A stretch of 64,000 nucleotides of DNA from contig PSRA01000058.1 of NCBI GenBank assembly GCA_003175695.1, forward strand, positions 1 to 64,000. The letters run 5' to 3'. The translations under genes and the position numbers were made by a program. Every line of letters starts with the position of its first letter. Position 1 is the stretch's first letter. Under the pieces are notes generated by a model, which was given only the letters and a program-made list of their open reading frames with translations, had not been told where the DNA came from and made no database searches. Positions 19,332 through 28,870 of the stretch are shown here, piece after piece. Source of the DNA: Bacteroidota bacterium (GTDB lineage: Bacteria; Bacteroidota; Bacteroidia; Chitinophagales; Chitinophagaceae).

Positions 19332-20093
19332 ATGATACGCACCATTCTGGTTGATGATGAACCCAGGGGATTAAACACTCTAAATAAATTACTAACGGAA
19401 TATTGTCCCGAATTATTCGTCGTCGCCGGTTGCACAGATACTGAATCAGCGAAAGAAAAGATTCTGTCGCTTGATCCACAACTGGCTTTCCTGGATATCT
19501 CCCTGCCAGAAAAGACCAGCTTTGACCTGCTCTCCGAACTTGGCAATATTAATTTCGAAATCATATTTGTGACTGCCCACAACCAATATGCTGTTCAGGC
19601 TTTTCATTTCAGCGCCATCGACTATTTGATGAAGCCTATTGACGAAGACCTCCTCGTAAATGCGGTAAAGAAAGCTGTAAAAAGAATTGAGGGAAATGCT
19701 ACCAACCATGATATTTCAACATTCCTGCACAATGTCAGCAAGGCGCAGGCGCCGCAGGAAATGAAATTGTGCATTCCTTCTCTGAAAGGGTTTCAGGTGG
19801 TGGAACTAAAAGATATCCTTTTTTGTGAAGCTTCCGGCAGCTATACCAATTTCTATTTCGACAATAAGAGTTCTATTTGCACTGCGAAACCAATACACGA
19901 GTATGAAGGTCTATTGCAGGACGCAGGATTTGTCAGGATTCACAAATCATTTCTCGTAAACCTGCGACACATAAAAGAATATCTCAGGGGTGAAGGCGGC
20001 TCCGTAATTCTTTCAAATGGAAAAGAATTGGAGGTCAGCAGGAGAAAGAAGGAGTCCTTTATTGAAAGTATGAAAGAGTTTTATAAATTTTAA
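19332..20093 (+). CDS. LytTR-family response regulator
   Basis: The 253-residue protein has a receiver domain (1-120, acidic pocket VDDE, phospho-acceptor Asp55 in AFLDISLPE, K near 102 in LMKPIDE). It ends with a LytTR DNA-binding domain (about 145-250) with the conserved FCEASGSYTNFYF and FVRIHKSFLVNLRHIKEYL motifs. It is phosphorylated by the kinase encoded upstream and binds direct repeats in target promoters. Targets are unknown; the permease genes downstream are candidates. Start and length agree with the family. Confidence 0.94.
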   Translation: MIRTILVDDEPRGLNTLNKLLTEYCPELFVVAGCTDTESAKEKILSLDPQLAFLDISLPEKTSFDLLSELGNINFEIIFVTAHNQYAVQAFHFSAIDYLMKPIDEDLLVNAVKKAVKRIEGNATNHDISTFLHNVSKAQAPQEMKLCIPSLKGFQVVELKDILFCEASGSYTNFYFDNKSSICTAKPIHEYEGLLQDAGFVRIHKSFLVNLRHIKEYLRGEGGSVILSNGKELEVSRRKKESFIESMKEFYKF

Positions 20094-20167
20094 ATTTAAA
20101 AGGGAATTTGTTCAACCGGTTAAACTGTTTCCGAAACCATGCATCGAATTTCTTATCTTGCCGAATA

Positions 20168-20734
20168 ATGAACGTCAAGATTCCCGTTAACAAAAAAAGA
20201 TTTCCCCATTCGCTTATTATAAGCATCGTTCTGACGATAATTGGTGCATTTTTTATCAAGGGACTCCTAAAAAGCGACTCTGAAAATGCGGGATATTTAT
20301 CATATTGGATCTTAGCCATCCCACTGTATTATTTTTTCCTTTCTTTTCCGGATTACCTGAAAACTGTTTTTGACAGAAACGCAGCCTTAACAATTTCTGA
20401 TACAGATATAAAAGTCAACCTGAGTATTTTTTCCTGCGGCAGAATTGACCGTGATGACGTACGGGATGTTCAGGTTATTAAAAGGCATAACAATGAATTT
20501 CTCGTCATTAAATTATTTAATAACAATAAATATTTAAGTGCTAGTACTTCATTCAAGAGTCCCACCCAAAACAGCTTTATCAAAAAATTTGGAAGCCCTG
20601 TCGTAATCTCACAAAAGCATGTGAATTATGATCTCCACACGATAAAGGATATCATCCTGGATGGGAAAAACAATGATATAAATAAGGATTATCAAATTAG
20701 GCATTACAAAGTCTCCAGGTCATTCCGGCCTTAG
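20168..20734 (+). CDS. Membrane protein, STM3941-like
   Basis: I choose the start at 20168 because the preceding 20 codons read as non-coding. The 188-residue protein has two TM helices (about 19-37 and 51-70) followed by a cytoplasmic beta-rich domain. The domain reads like the STM3941 family, a PH-like fold: LTISDTDIKVNL, a conserved I-R-DVRDV strand, FLVIKLFNN, and a closing FGSPVVIS segment followed by a helix. The biochemical role of this family is unknown. It lies 74 bases after the response regulator and could be co-transcribed. Assignment rests on pattern resemblance only. Confidence 0.6.
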   Translation: MNVKIPVNKKRFPHSLIISIVLTIIGAFFIKGLLKSDSENAGYLSYWILAIPLYYFFLSFPDYLKTVFDRNAALTISDTDIKVNLSIFSCGRIDRDDVRDVQVIKRHNNEFLVIKLFNNNKYLSASTSFKSPTQNSFIKKFGSPVVISQKHVNYDLHTIKDIILDGKNNDINKDYQIRHYKVSRSFRP

Positions 20735-20755
20735 ACTCTTTTTAAGAGTCAAGGC
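20728..20755. terminator. Bidirectional terminator between convergent genes
   Basis: Stem gcctt-a-gactctt (20728-20740) pairs with aagagtc-aaggc (20744-20755), with a TTT loop and one bulged base. The hairpin overlaps both stop codons of the flanking convergent genes. Confidence 0.75.
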
Positions 20756-23166
20756 TATTCACTGCGAAGGGTCTTCACCGGATTTTTTAATGCAGCTTTT
20801 ATCGATTGAAAACTTACAGTAGCTATCGTAATGAAGATAATTGTCGCTGCAGTTAAGGCGAATACACTTACAGAAATGATAATTCGGTAAGCAAAGTGTT
20901 GGAGCCAGGTATTCATAATCAACCAACCGATTGGAAATGAAATGACCAGGGAAAGCAGCGCCAGTTTCATAAAGTCTTTCGAAAGCATGAAAGTAACATC
21001 TTTCACTGAAGCGCCCACGACTTTGCGGATGCCAATTTCTTTTTGACGCTTTTGAGCCATAAAGGCAGCAAGGCCAAACAGGCCAAGACAGGAAATGATC
21101 ATGGCGATTCCTGCAGCATATCTTGATAGCACCGCTACTCTTTGTTCTGAAGCATACATTGCCTGATAATCTTCATCAAAAAATCGGTAATCCAATGGAA
21201 GGCCGTCGTTAAAATTCCTGTAGAATTTCTCGATTCTGGCGATCGTTTCTTTTTCCGATCCTGCTTTGATTTTTATCAATACCGTCGGATTTCGCGTACT
21301 ATATTCCATAAATGCAGGCCCGACCCTTTTATACAAAGATTGAAAATTAAAATCTTTCGCAACCCCTATAATTTGTTTCTTATGGCCCCATAGTGACACT
21401 GTTTTCCCTAGCGGGTTCTTCAAACCCATGGCAGCTATAGCTGATTCATTAAAGATGACAGACAAGCTATCCGACGAAAATTTGCTCGAGAAAGAACGTC
21501 CGTCTGCCATTTGAATGCCCAGTAAATTCAAGTAATCGTAATCACCACTCACTCCAAAATAATCAATATGTAAATTAGGATCTTACCCGTCCCAATCGAT
21601 GCCGCCTCCACCGTGCCCCACTTTGCCCAAAAGATCTCCGTTCATCGTTGTCGCATTCTTGACGCCCGGTATATTTTTTACATCATTTAAAAATGTCTCC
21701 TCCTGATCAAGCAATCTCCCTTCCACAGAAAACCGAATAATATTTTCCCTGTCATAACCCAGATTTTTTGTTTGGACGAGTTTCATTTGCTGGTATACAA
21801 TCAGGACGGCAATGATCAATACGGCAGAAATGGTGAATTGAAAAACAACCAATCCTTTCCTGATAAACGATGCGCCCGCAGAAGCAACCAGTTTACCTTT
21901 AAGTGCCGAGACTGGTTTGAAATTTGAAAGATAGATGGCGGGGTATAATCCGGCAATTATTCCAGTGAAGATGGGGAAGCCGAAAGCAAAAAGTATCAGA
22001 TTGGCGCTAATAGTCAACAATAATTCCTTGCCTGTAATTTGACTGAAGGCAGGAAGCAATAAGTAAGCAATCGTAATGGCGAGAGTCATGGCAAAATACG
22101 AAAGCATTATGGATTCAGCCATGTATTGAAACACAAGTGAAGTTCGCGAAGCGCCGATCACTTTACGAACACCCACTTCTCTCATTCTGCCGGCAGCCTT
22201 CACTGTTGAAAGGTTTATAAAATTGATACAAGCAATCAGCAAAATAAAAATAGCAATGACGGAAAGCAGCCGCACATATTCAATTCTTCCTCCCGCCCGC
22301 TTACCATTGACATAATTATTATTTAAATAACCATCGGAATAACGCTGCGCTACTAACTTACCTTCGTATTTAACCAAATCCGCGCCAGGATAAGCCGATT
22401 TGATTTTTTGAATTGTAAAATCTTTTATTCTATTGTTGAGCGCCGCAATATCAACTCCGGGCCTCAATACGATATAAGTCGATACCATGTTGCTCCCCCA
22501 AAAAGTAACGTCGCCCATGGTTCCGGCAAATTTCCGGGCATAGAAGTCAAAAGGAATTAGCATGTCGAATTGCATGGTCGCATTGGCCGGAGGTGCTTTA
22601 AAGACTCCCGCAACATTAAAAGGGCCACTCAAATCGATATCTCCAGCTTCATAATTCCAAAAAACAATTTTTCCAACAACGTTCATGCTGTTGAATAATT
22701 TCAGAGCAAGATTGTCTGATAAATAAATGCCTTTGACGCCTGAAACATTTTTGTAATTGCCACTAACAAGCGGGTAAGAAAACACGCGGAAAAAATCTTT
22801 TCCGGCAAATTGATGCTTTATTTTAATGCGCTTTTCATTATATGAAAGCACACTCGGATGCCCATCCTTATGTACCTGCACTGCAAATTCTATTTCAGGA
22901 ATAGCATTTTTCATTTCATCTGCCAATAAACCCTGGGTAATTTCATTGGTTTCGATTGAACCATCCACATTGGTATTATTCTTAAATACCTGATACAGAC
23001 GATTGTCATTAACGTTAAATTTATCAACCTTCAGTTCATCGTTTACCCACAAATAAATTAATAATATGCAGGCAAGTCCCGTTGACAATCCTAATAGATT
23101 GAGAGCCGCAAATTGTTTTTGTTTGAGGAGATTGCGGAGGGCGATTCTGAAGTTGTTCTTAAACAT
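20755..23166 (-). pseudogene. MacB/FtsX permease split by one in-frame stop
   Basis: Two frames, 21583-23166 and 20755-21552, lie in the same reading frame and together cover a full permease of about 800 residues. The first part ends IDWDG-TAA. After the TAA (complement of 21583-21585) the frame continues DPNLHIDYFGVSGDYDY. The paralogue at 2275 reads WEGKDPND at this position, so a lysine codon AAA has become TAA by one substitution. Both FtsX cores (residues about 280-440 and the last 130) are otherwise intact. Either the gene is newly inactivated, the stop is read through, two polypeptides are made from a restart at 21552, or the base is a sequencing error. Confidence 0.85.
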
Positions 23167-23494
23167 GCCAGTAATCTTATTTTAATTTGCTGGATTGTCA
23201 ACTCTTCGATTTTCAAGATACCTCCACCAAAAGCCGCCAAAGAAATGCCAGGCAGAAATCGACCTGTTAAGCAGCCTCTTGTGTTGGCAGGATAGTCAAA
23301 TACGTCCGGTTTTGATACAGTTAATGTCCATTTGTGAGATGAAATTGCAGTCGTCGACACTTAATAAAAAGATCTCCATAAATTTACTTATTGAATATCG
23401 TCACAAAACGTTAATACCAATTGCTTTCGAAAATTGAATCATCCTTATCTTAATCGTTGACGATAAATTGATTTATGATGTGAAAAATCAGATT
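23167..23494. other. Gap without recognised gene
   Basis: This divergent intergenic region separates the broken permease from the hydrolase gene. I find no convincing frame, hairpin or FNR-like box in it. Confidence 0.4.
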
Positions 23495-24145
23495 ATGGAA
23501 AGCAAAAGTCTTAAATTGAAAGTTTCTCCCGCCATCGGTTCGGTATCGGCCGAATGCATTTCCACTTCCAAAAGCAAATATATTATGACGTTAGCTCATG
23601 GAGCCGGTGCCGGAATGAATCATTCATTCTTGACCAGACTCAGTGATCTTTTGTCTGAAGAAGGGATTGCAACGCTCCGGTTTAATTTTCCATTTACTGA
23701 GAATAAGAAAGGAAGACCGGACTTACCGGCTGTTGCCCACCAAACTGTTGAAGCAGCTATTTCGAAAGCAAAAGAATTGTTTCCTTCTCTTCCCCTGTTT
23801 GCTTCAGGCAAATCATTCGGAGGTCGAATGACATCGCAATATTTATCGTCTCATCCGGAAAGCCCGGTCAAAGGAATAGTTTTTTATGGCTTTCCGCTCC
23901 ATCCGCCCGGAAAGCCATCCGTAGAGAGAGGTGAGCATTTGAAGGCAATAAAAATCCCGATGCTTTTCTTACAAGGCACCAGGGACCAATTTGCTGAATG
24001 GAACTTAATAGAATCTACCAGCTCCTCTCTCGACAAAGCGACTTTAGTGCCTATCGAGGGCGCTAACCATGCATATAAAGCAGGAAAAAAGGATTTGTTG
24101 CCTGAGCTGGCAACTGCAACGTTAAAGTGGATTAGCAATTTGTAG
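23495..24145 (+). CDS. Alpha/beta hydrolase, KANL3/Tex30-like
   Basis: The start at 23495 removes nine unlikely codons. The 216-residue protein is a compact alpha/beta hydrolase. It has an oxyanion-region motif LAHGAGAGMNHSFL, the nucleophile elbow FASGKSFGGRM (serine in G-K-S-F-G), an acid in LQGTRDQFAEW and the histidine in IEGANHAYK. This arrangement matches the dienelactone-hydrolase-like KANL3/Tex30 family. There is no signal peptide. The natural substrate is unknown. It is monocistronic and convergent with the lipoprotein gene 8 bases downstream. Confidence 0.85.
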   Translation: MESKSLKLKVSPAIGSVSAECISTSKSKYIMTLAHGAGAGMNHSFLTRLSDLLSEEGIATLRFNFPFTENKKGRPDLPAVAHQTVEAAISKAKELFPSLPLFASGKSFGGRMTSQYLSSHPESPVKGIVFYGFPLHPPGKPSVERGEHLKAIKIPMLFLQGTRDQFAEWNLIESTSSSLDKATLVPIEGANHAYKAGKKDLLPELATATLKWISNL

Positions 24146-24153
24146 AATCGTTA

Positions 24154-24810
24154 TTACTTCTTCTTCTGCATAAATCCCTGCTTTTCCAATTCTTCCACCA
24201 AAGCCTTTGTATAAAGCTCGCTTGACTTTTCGAGCTCCTGCGGATTCACCACCTTCGTTTGCATGGATACCAGGAGATCTTCTGTGCTTGCATCGTATAA
24301 ATTACTTTCAAGGTAATAAGTGTGCTCAGTAGTGTAATAGCCGGGAGTATACACCGCAGCACTGTTGTAATAATAGGCGCCAAATGTTCCATAGTAACCA
24401 TAATAAGGATATGGCGAGTATAATGTACTGGAAGGAGTATAATGTGTTTCTGACTTTACATCCATCAGCACCACAATAAAAATCGCATCGCAGCCTAATT
24501 TTCTAATATTTTGCAGCACCAGATCTTTTGGCGGAAGGTTTTCTTTGGTGCGGACAGGTCCGAATACATAATAACTCTTTTCGGATGGAATTCCCTTTTT
24601 CGCGGCTGCATCAGCAAGGTCATTCTCCATAACTGATTTCGCCAATTCGTCCTGGGTCATCACATTGATGAATACTTTTTTTACTTTTCTTTGACCTGGT
24701 TGTACTTTTTCTTTGTTCACATATGTTCCGATGACCGTTGCTTTGGTAGATGGGCCACATGAAAAGCAAATCACCGATAGAGAAAGGAGTAATGATGTAA
24801 TTGTTCGCAT
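24154..24810 (-). CDS. Putative lipoprotein, unknown function
   Basis: This 218-residue protein has a lipoprotein signal (ICFSC, cysteine 18). It starts with a strand-rich segment (VKKVFINVMTQDELAKSVMENDL), continues with helix-strand pairs ending GCDAIFIVVLMDV, then has a tyrosine- and proline-rich insertion (about 125-160) with repeated YYG/YPYYGYY units. A final strand and helix end in lysines. The layout resembles DUF4136-like lipoproteins of Bacteroidota, which are probably anchored in the envelope. No enzymatic motif is visible and I cannot assign a function. Confidence 0.6.
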   Translation of the reverse strand: MRTITSLLLSLSVICFSCGPSTKATVIGTYVNKEKVQPGQRKVKKVFINVMTQDELAKSVMENDLADAAAKKGIPSEKSYYVFGPVRTKENLPPKDLVLQNIRKLGCDAIFIVVLMDVKSETHYTPSSTLYSPYPYYGYYGTFGAYYYNSAAVYTPGYYTTEHTYYLESNLYDASTEDLLVSMQTKVVNPQELEKSSELYTKALVEELEKQGFMQKKK

Positions 24811-25114
24811 GGGCGTAAGTTACAAAGCAGTTCATATATTAATGGCAATTGTTTACGGTTAAACGCGCGATGAACCTATAGACGAAAAAGGTCAAATCAG
24901 AAACTTCCAACGTGTAGCTATGCACACCTATATGTCTATGTCGTAGAAAAGCTGACTCTCACACAAAACCAATAAAATTTCGGGCAGACAATCTGAATCA
25001 ATAACAAACAATCTATGTATCAAATCCGAACGATTTCGTATCCTATTTATCTCTTAACTCTATAAGTCTCAATCAGTCATCAACATGGCATAGTATTAGA
25101 ACTAAAAAATCCCT
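24811..25114. other. Gap before permease gene
   Basis: This AT-rich divergent intergenic region must hold the promoter of the permease at 25115. I find no clear repeat or small gene in it. Confidence 0.35.
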
Positions 25115-27499
25115 ATGCTAAAAAACTATCTCCTGCTTGCGTTTAAGAATTTCAGAAAACAGAAACTGTTTTCACTCATCAACATCCTTGGACTAACTGT
25201 AGGCATTACCTGCTGCCTCATGATTTTCCTTTTCATCACCAATGAATTCAGCTATGATAAATTCCATAAGAATGGGAAAGACATCTATCGCATTTACCGA
25301 ACGGCTAACACCAATGGTGAATTGAGAAATATCCCATGGGTTTCCCCGCCTTATGCACGCGCATTGGCCATCGATTATCCGGATGCAGTAAAAGCCGTCA
25401 CGCGCGTTCAACCAGACAATGACCTCGTCACTTACAACAATATTTCCTTTAACGAACAAAAAATATATCTGGTCGATAGCAATTTCTTTAGCTTCTTTAG
25501 TTTTCATCTTTTAAAAGGCGACCCCTTAACCGTTTTTAAAGATCCTTTGAGCATAGTGATGACTGAATCCGCTGCGAAGAAATATTTTGGAAAGGAAGAT
25601 CCCATTGGAAAAGTGGTGGATTTTAATAAGAAAATGCGATTAAAGGTGACCGGCATAGCAAAAGATATTCCTTCCAATTCGCATCTGGACTTTGACATGG
25701 TGGTGCCTTTGTCCAATTGGAAAGATGACTATTGGATGAACCAATGGCCTAACAATGGCCTTTTCACCTACCTGAGTTTGAGTCCTTCAGTGAAACCGGA
25801 AACGCTGCAAAAGCAATTCTCTCATTTCATGGACAAATATTTAGGGGAATTCTACCGCAAAGCCGGTTTCAAAATGGACCTCATCATGAAACCACTGGAA
25901 GGAATTTATTTTGAAGGAGAAAATCCTTTCGACAACGTAAAGCATGGAAGTAAAAGAATGGTGTATATTTTTATGAGTATCGCTGTGCTAATTCTGATTA
26001 TTGCCTGCATTAATTTCATGAATCTCGCTACGGCCCGCGCCACTGACCGCTCAAAAGAAGTGGGTCTCAGAAAAGTTATGGGTGCAGTGCGCAAAGAATT
26101 AGCCTGGCAATTCATATTTGAATCGCTGTTATTTTCACTCACGGCAACCGTGCTGTCGGTATTATTACTCCAGGCTGTGATGCCGGCATATAGCCGTTTT
26201 CTAGGTTATAAACTACCGACATATTGGTCCAATCCTATATTCTATATTTTTTTAGTTGGCGTTATTCTCGTGGTAGGCATGCTGGCCGGAAGTTACCCTG
26301 CCTTATTACTTTCGTCATTCTCCCCAATTGAATCACTAAGAGGAAAACTAAAGTTGGGAAAACGTGGCGCGTCTTTCCGGAAGGCGTTGGTAGTTTTTCA
26401 GTTTGGAATTTCTGTTTTGCTAATCGTCAGCGTCTCTGTTGTAATGATACAGATGCATTTTGTACAAACGACTGATCTTGGTTTCAATAAGGAACAATCC
26501 ATGATCGTTAAACTGGATAATGGCAAAATTTGGGACAACAAAATACAATTCAAGAACCAGGTGTCCGAAATCCCCGACGTATCGAGCGTATCATTAATGA
26601 CAGGCGAACCCGGAGGCTTTCACGACACCTATAGTTTCGAAGCTCAAAGTAAGCCAGGTGAAAAACTAATGTTGAATACAGAATTTGCCGATTTCGAATA
26701 TGTAAAAGCTCTGGGACTGAAAATGATTGCCGGCAGAGATTTTTCAGCTTCCTTTCCGACCGATTCAACTAATGCGGTAATCATTAACCGGGCTGCAGCC
26801 AAATTGCTTGGTTATGAACCTAAGGAAGCAGTAGGCAAATGGATAAAAAATGTTTCCGGAGACAGTTTACGAAGAACAATTGTTGGGGTCGTGGAAGATT
26901 ATCATTATGCGTCCCTGAGGCAGGTTATAGGGCCTTTGGTTATCTCTACAAAAAAAGATGACAGAAGATTAGCCCTGATCAAACTAAACACAGCGCATCT
27001 GCCCGGAACCATTGATCGCATAAAGAGAATTTACGCTGCCAATGCACCTGATTTTCCATTTGAATATACGTTCCTCGATGAAAAATTCGATGTTTTGTAC
27101 AAATCAGAAATTAAGCAGGAATCTTTACTAAGCATTTTCTCCGCCATTGCGATTTGTATTGCCTGCCTGGGATTATTCGGCCTTGCATCTTATACGGCTC
27201 TGAAACGAACAAAAGAAATTGGCGTAAGGAAAGTGCTGGGATCTTCTGTCGAGAATATCGTGTTGCTTCTCTCGAAAGATCTCTTGAAACCGGTGTTGTT
27301 GGGGACTATTATTGCTGTTCCTGCCGGATACCTAGTCATGCAAAACTGGTTGCAGAATTTCGCTTATCGTACAAGCATACCTTGGTGGCTTTTTGCTGTC
27401 GCTGCCTTGATTGCAGTTTCGATTGCATTAATAACGGTAAGCCTTCAGGCTGTACAAGCGGCTTTGGCAAATCCGGTGAAGTCGTTGAGAGTGGAATGA
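25115..27499 (+). CDS. MacB/FtsX-type ABC transporter permease
   Basis: This 794-residue protein is a full-length paralogue of the permeases at 2275 and 20755. Its N-terminal TM (about 18-42) is followed by a MacB periplasmic domain (about 45-245), TM helices near 290-440 with ATDRSKEVGLRKVMGA, a second periplasmic domain, and C-terminal TM helices with RTKEIGVRKVLGSSVENIV. It requires a separate ATPase, which is not in this window. The gene is monocistronic. Such permeases are often controlled by the neighbouring two-component systems in Bacteroidota, but nothing in the sequence proves that here. Confidence 0.9.
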   Translation: MLKNYLLLAFKNFRKQKLFSLINILGLTVGITCCLMIFLFITNEFSYDKFHKNGKDIYRIYRTANTNGELRNIPWVSPPYARALAIDYPDAVKAVTRVQPDNDLVTYNNISFNEQKIYLVDSNFFSFFSFHLLKGDPLTVFKDPLSIVMTESAAKKYFGKEDPIGKVVDFNKKMRLKVTGIAKDIPSNSHLDFDMVVPLSNWKDDYWMNQWPNNGLFTYLSLSPSVKPETLQKQFSHFMDKYLGEFYRKAGFKMDLIMKPLEGIYFEGENPFDNVKHGSKRMVYIFMSIAVLILIIACINFMNLATARATDRSKEVGLRKVMGAVRKELAWQFIFESLLFSLTATVLSVLLLQAVMPAYSRFLGYKLPTYWSNPIFYIFLVGVILVVGMLAGSYPALLLSSFSPIESLRGKLKLGKRGASFRKALVVFQFGISVLLIVSVSVVMIQMHFVQTTDLGFNKEQSMIVKLDNGKIWDNKIQFKNQVSEIPDVSSVSLMTGEPGGFHDTYSFEAQSKPGEKLMLNTEFADFEYVKALGLKMIAGRDFSASFPTDSTNAVIINRAAAKLLGYEPKEAVGKWIKNVSGDSLRRTIVGVVEDYHYASLRQVIGPLVISTKKDDRRLALIKLNTAHLPGTIDRIKRIYAANAPDFPFEYTFLDEKFDVLYKSEIKQESLLSIFSAIAICIACLGLFGLASYTALKRTKEIGVRKVLGSSVENIVLLLSKDLLKPVLLGTIIAVPAGYLVMQNWLQNFAYRTSIPWWLFAVAALIAVSIALITVSLQAVQAALANPVKSLRVE

Positions 27500-27504
27500 T
27501 ATCA

Positions 27505-27518
27505 CCAAAAGAGTTGAC
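27505..27518. repeat. 14-base direct repeat, copy A
   Basis: The sequence ccaaaagagttgac is identical at 38955-38968. In both places it is followed by degenerate gttgaca/ctgacaac units that could pair. It lies just downstream of the permease stop codon. Confidence 0.55.
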
Positions 27519-27620
27519 GGTTGGCGGTTGACAGCCTTTAGTAGTTCTACCTGGTTCTAATTAAGAAACTTAGTATAAAGACTGTCCACTGACAACTGTC
27601 TACACTATTACTTGAAAACT

Positions 27621-27758
27621 TTACCATTGCAGGTATCGAAATCTTCCTGGTTCTGAAGTAAAACTGTACAATACAAGGAGGATCAAAATAAAATACCAGA
27701 TGAAAACCAGCAGGTTTGCAAATGGCTTAGGAAAATATTTAAGCAACCATTGATACAT
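27621..27758 (-). CDS. DltX-like 45-residue membrane peptide
   Basis: A small frame begins at an ATG sharing one base with the MBOAT stop codon (TAATG) and ends at TAA 27621-27623. It encodes 45 residues. There is a short basic/aromatic start (MYQWLLKYFPK), one TM helix (about 14-33) and a C terminus ending FRYLQW. Gram-positive DltX is a peptide of similar size and shape ending in an F-x-Y-x-x-F motif, whose tyrosine is reported to carry the acyl group between the MBOAT and DltD. Here F-x-Y-x-x-W fits that pattern. Its position at the end of a dlt-like operon supports the role. It is too short for routine gene callers. Confidence 0.72.
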   Translation of the reverse strand: MYQWLLKYFPKPFANLLVFIWYFILILLVLYSFTSEPGRFRYLQW

Positions 27759-28870
27759 TAGCTGAATAATTGTCTAAATTCTATACTTACCGCCGGGATA
27801 TTCTCTGTCCCTATTAATATACAACTGAAGGCAAACGCATGAAACACCCATATTCTTCCAAACCATTTGCCAAAAGGATGATGATTGATGAACTGAGAAA
27901 ATGCTGGCATTGCCTTTCTTGTCCTGACTGTGACCAGGATCAGAAGCGCCTGTAATGCTCCCCACAACACATATCGAATCGATATCTCATGCCAAAGAGC
28001 CAGAACAAGCATCGATGCGATGAGTGCAAACCAACGCTGCCTGGACAATGCTGCTAATGGGTAAAATACATAATCCCGACACCAGCTCGACAAAGATATA
28101 TGCCAACGTTGCCAGAAGTCTTGCATATTCGTGGCCAGAAAAGGGGAATTAAAATTTTCCATCACACGGATTCCCCAGACGAGTCCCATGCCAATTGCCA
28201 GGTCTGAAAAGCCTGCAAATTGAAAATATGCATTGCCAGTGAATGAAACTGTCTGCAGGTAAATCTTCAACAAATTTGAATCAGCCTGCGCCGCAAGTTG
28301 AGTAAGTTTAGCAGCGAAAATAAAATTGCCTAAAAAGTTGATCTTGACCAACCCATACAGCAAACGCTCCAATCCCTCTGAGAACATGTAAGGATCCCAT
28401 TTATATCTTCTGAGGCTACGCTGAAATTCCGGCATCCTGTGTATTGGACCTATGAGCATGACCGGTAGAAAGAGTAAATATTCAAGATATTCTAGGAAAG
28501 CTGGTTTTTTCATCCCCGATTTATAGCATTCAAAGGCAACATGCACCTGGCGGAAGGCATAATATGACAATCCCAGGGGAATAATCCAATGATTGACCTT
28601 GTATCCGGCTTTGTATACGAAAAGTGGGAGAATTGGGAGAACAATCGTAAGGAATACACCCAATTTTCTAAATCTGAAATAATTATTCTTCCAAATCAAC
28701 CATTGCAGAAATGCCACTAGCAGCATAATCAGAACCGAAAGCGGTGCAAACCATCCAAGAACTACCAGCGTAGTCAACATCATAATTTTTGGCCGCCAAT
28801 AATTTGGCAATTGCCACACCAATGGAGAACTTATCAGCACCAACGCTAAGAAAATCAATTGTAACTTCAT
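27758..28870 (-). CDS. DltB-like MBOAT acyltransferase
   Basis: This 370-residue integral membrane protein has about ten TM helices. I place the start at 28870 because it overlaps the upstream stop as ATGA. MBOAT hallmarks are visible: FWQRWHISLSSWCRDYVFYP (His near 257) and LALWHEISIRYVLWG (catalytic His near 294), corresponding to the paired histidines of DltB. Members pass an acyl group from a cytoplasmic carrier across the membrane to an extracytoplasmic acceptor. Its neighbours encode an activating enzyme with carrier domain, a DltD-like protein and a DltX-like peptide. It lacks alginate genes around it, which argues against AlgI. The acyl substrate is unknown. Confidence 0.88.
   Translation of the reverse strand: MKLQLIFLALVLISSPLVWQLPNYWRPKIMMLTTLVVLGWFAPLSVLIMLLVAFLQWLIWKNNYFRFRKLGVFLTIVLPILPLFVYKAGYKVNHWIIPLGLSYYAFRQVHVAFECYKSGMKKPAFLEYLEYLLFLPVMLIGPIHRMPEFQRSLRRYKWDPYMFSEGLERLLYGLVKINFLGNFIFAAKLTQLAAQADSNLLKIYLQTVSFTGNAYFQFAGFSDLAIGMGLVWGIRVMENFNSPFLATNMQDFWQRWHISLSSWCRDYVFYPLAALSRQRWFALIASMLVLALWHEISIRYVLWGALQALLILVTVRTRKAMPAFSQFINHHPFGKWFGRIWVFHAFAFSCILIGTENIPAVSIEFRQLFS

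Noticed and set aside
27758-28870. MBOAT as alginate O-acetylase AlgI
   Set aside because: No alginate genes are nearby. The carrier-fused ligase, SGNH protein and small peptide fit a dlt-type arrangement better.
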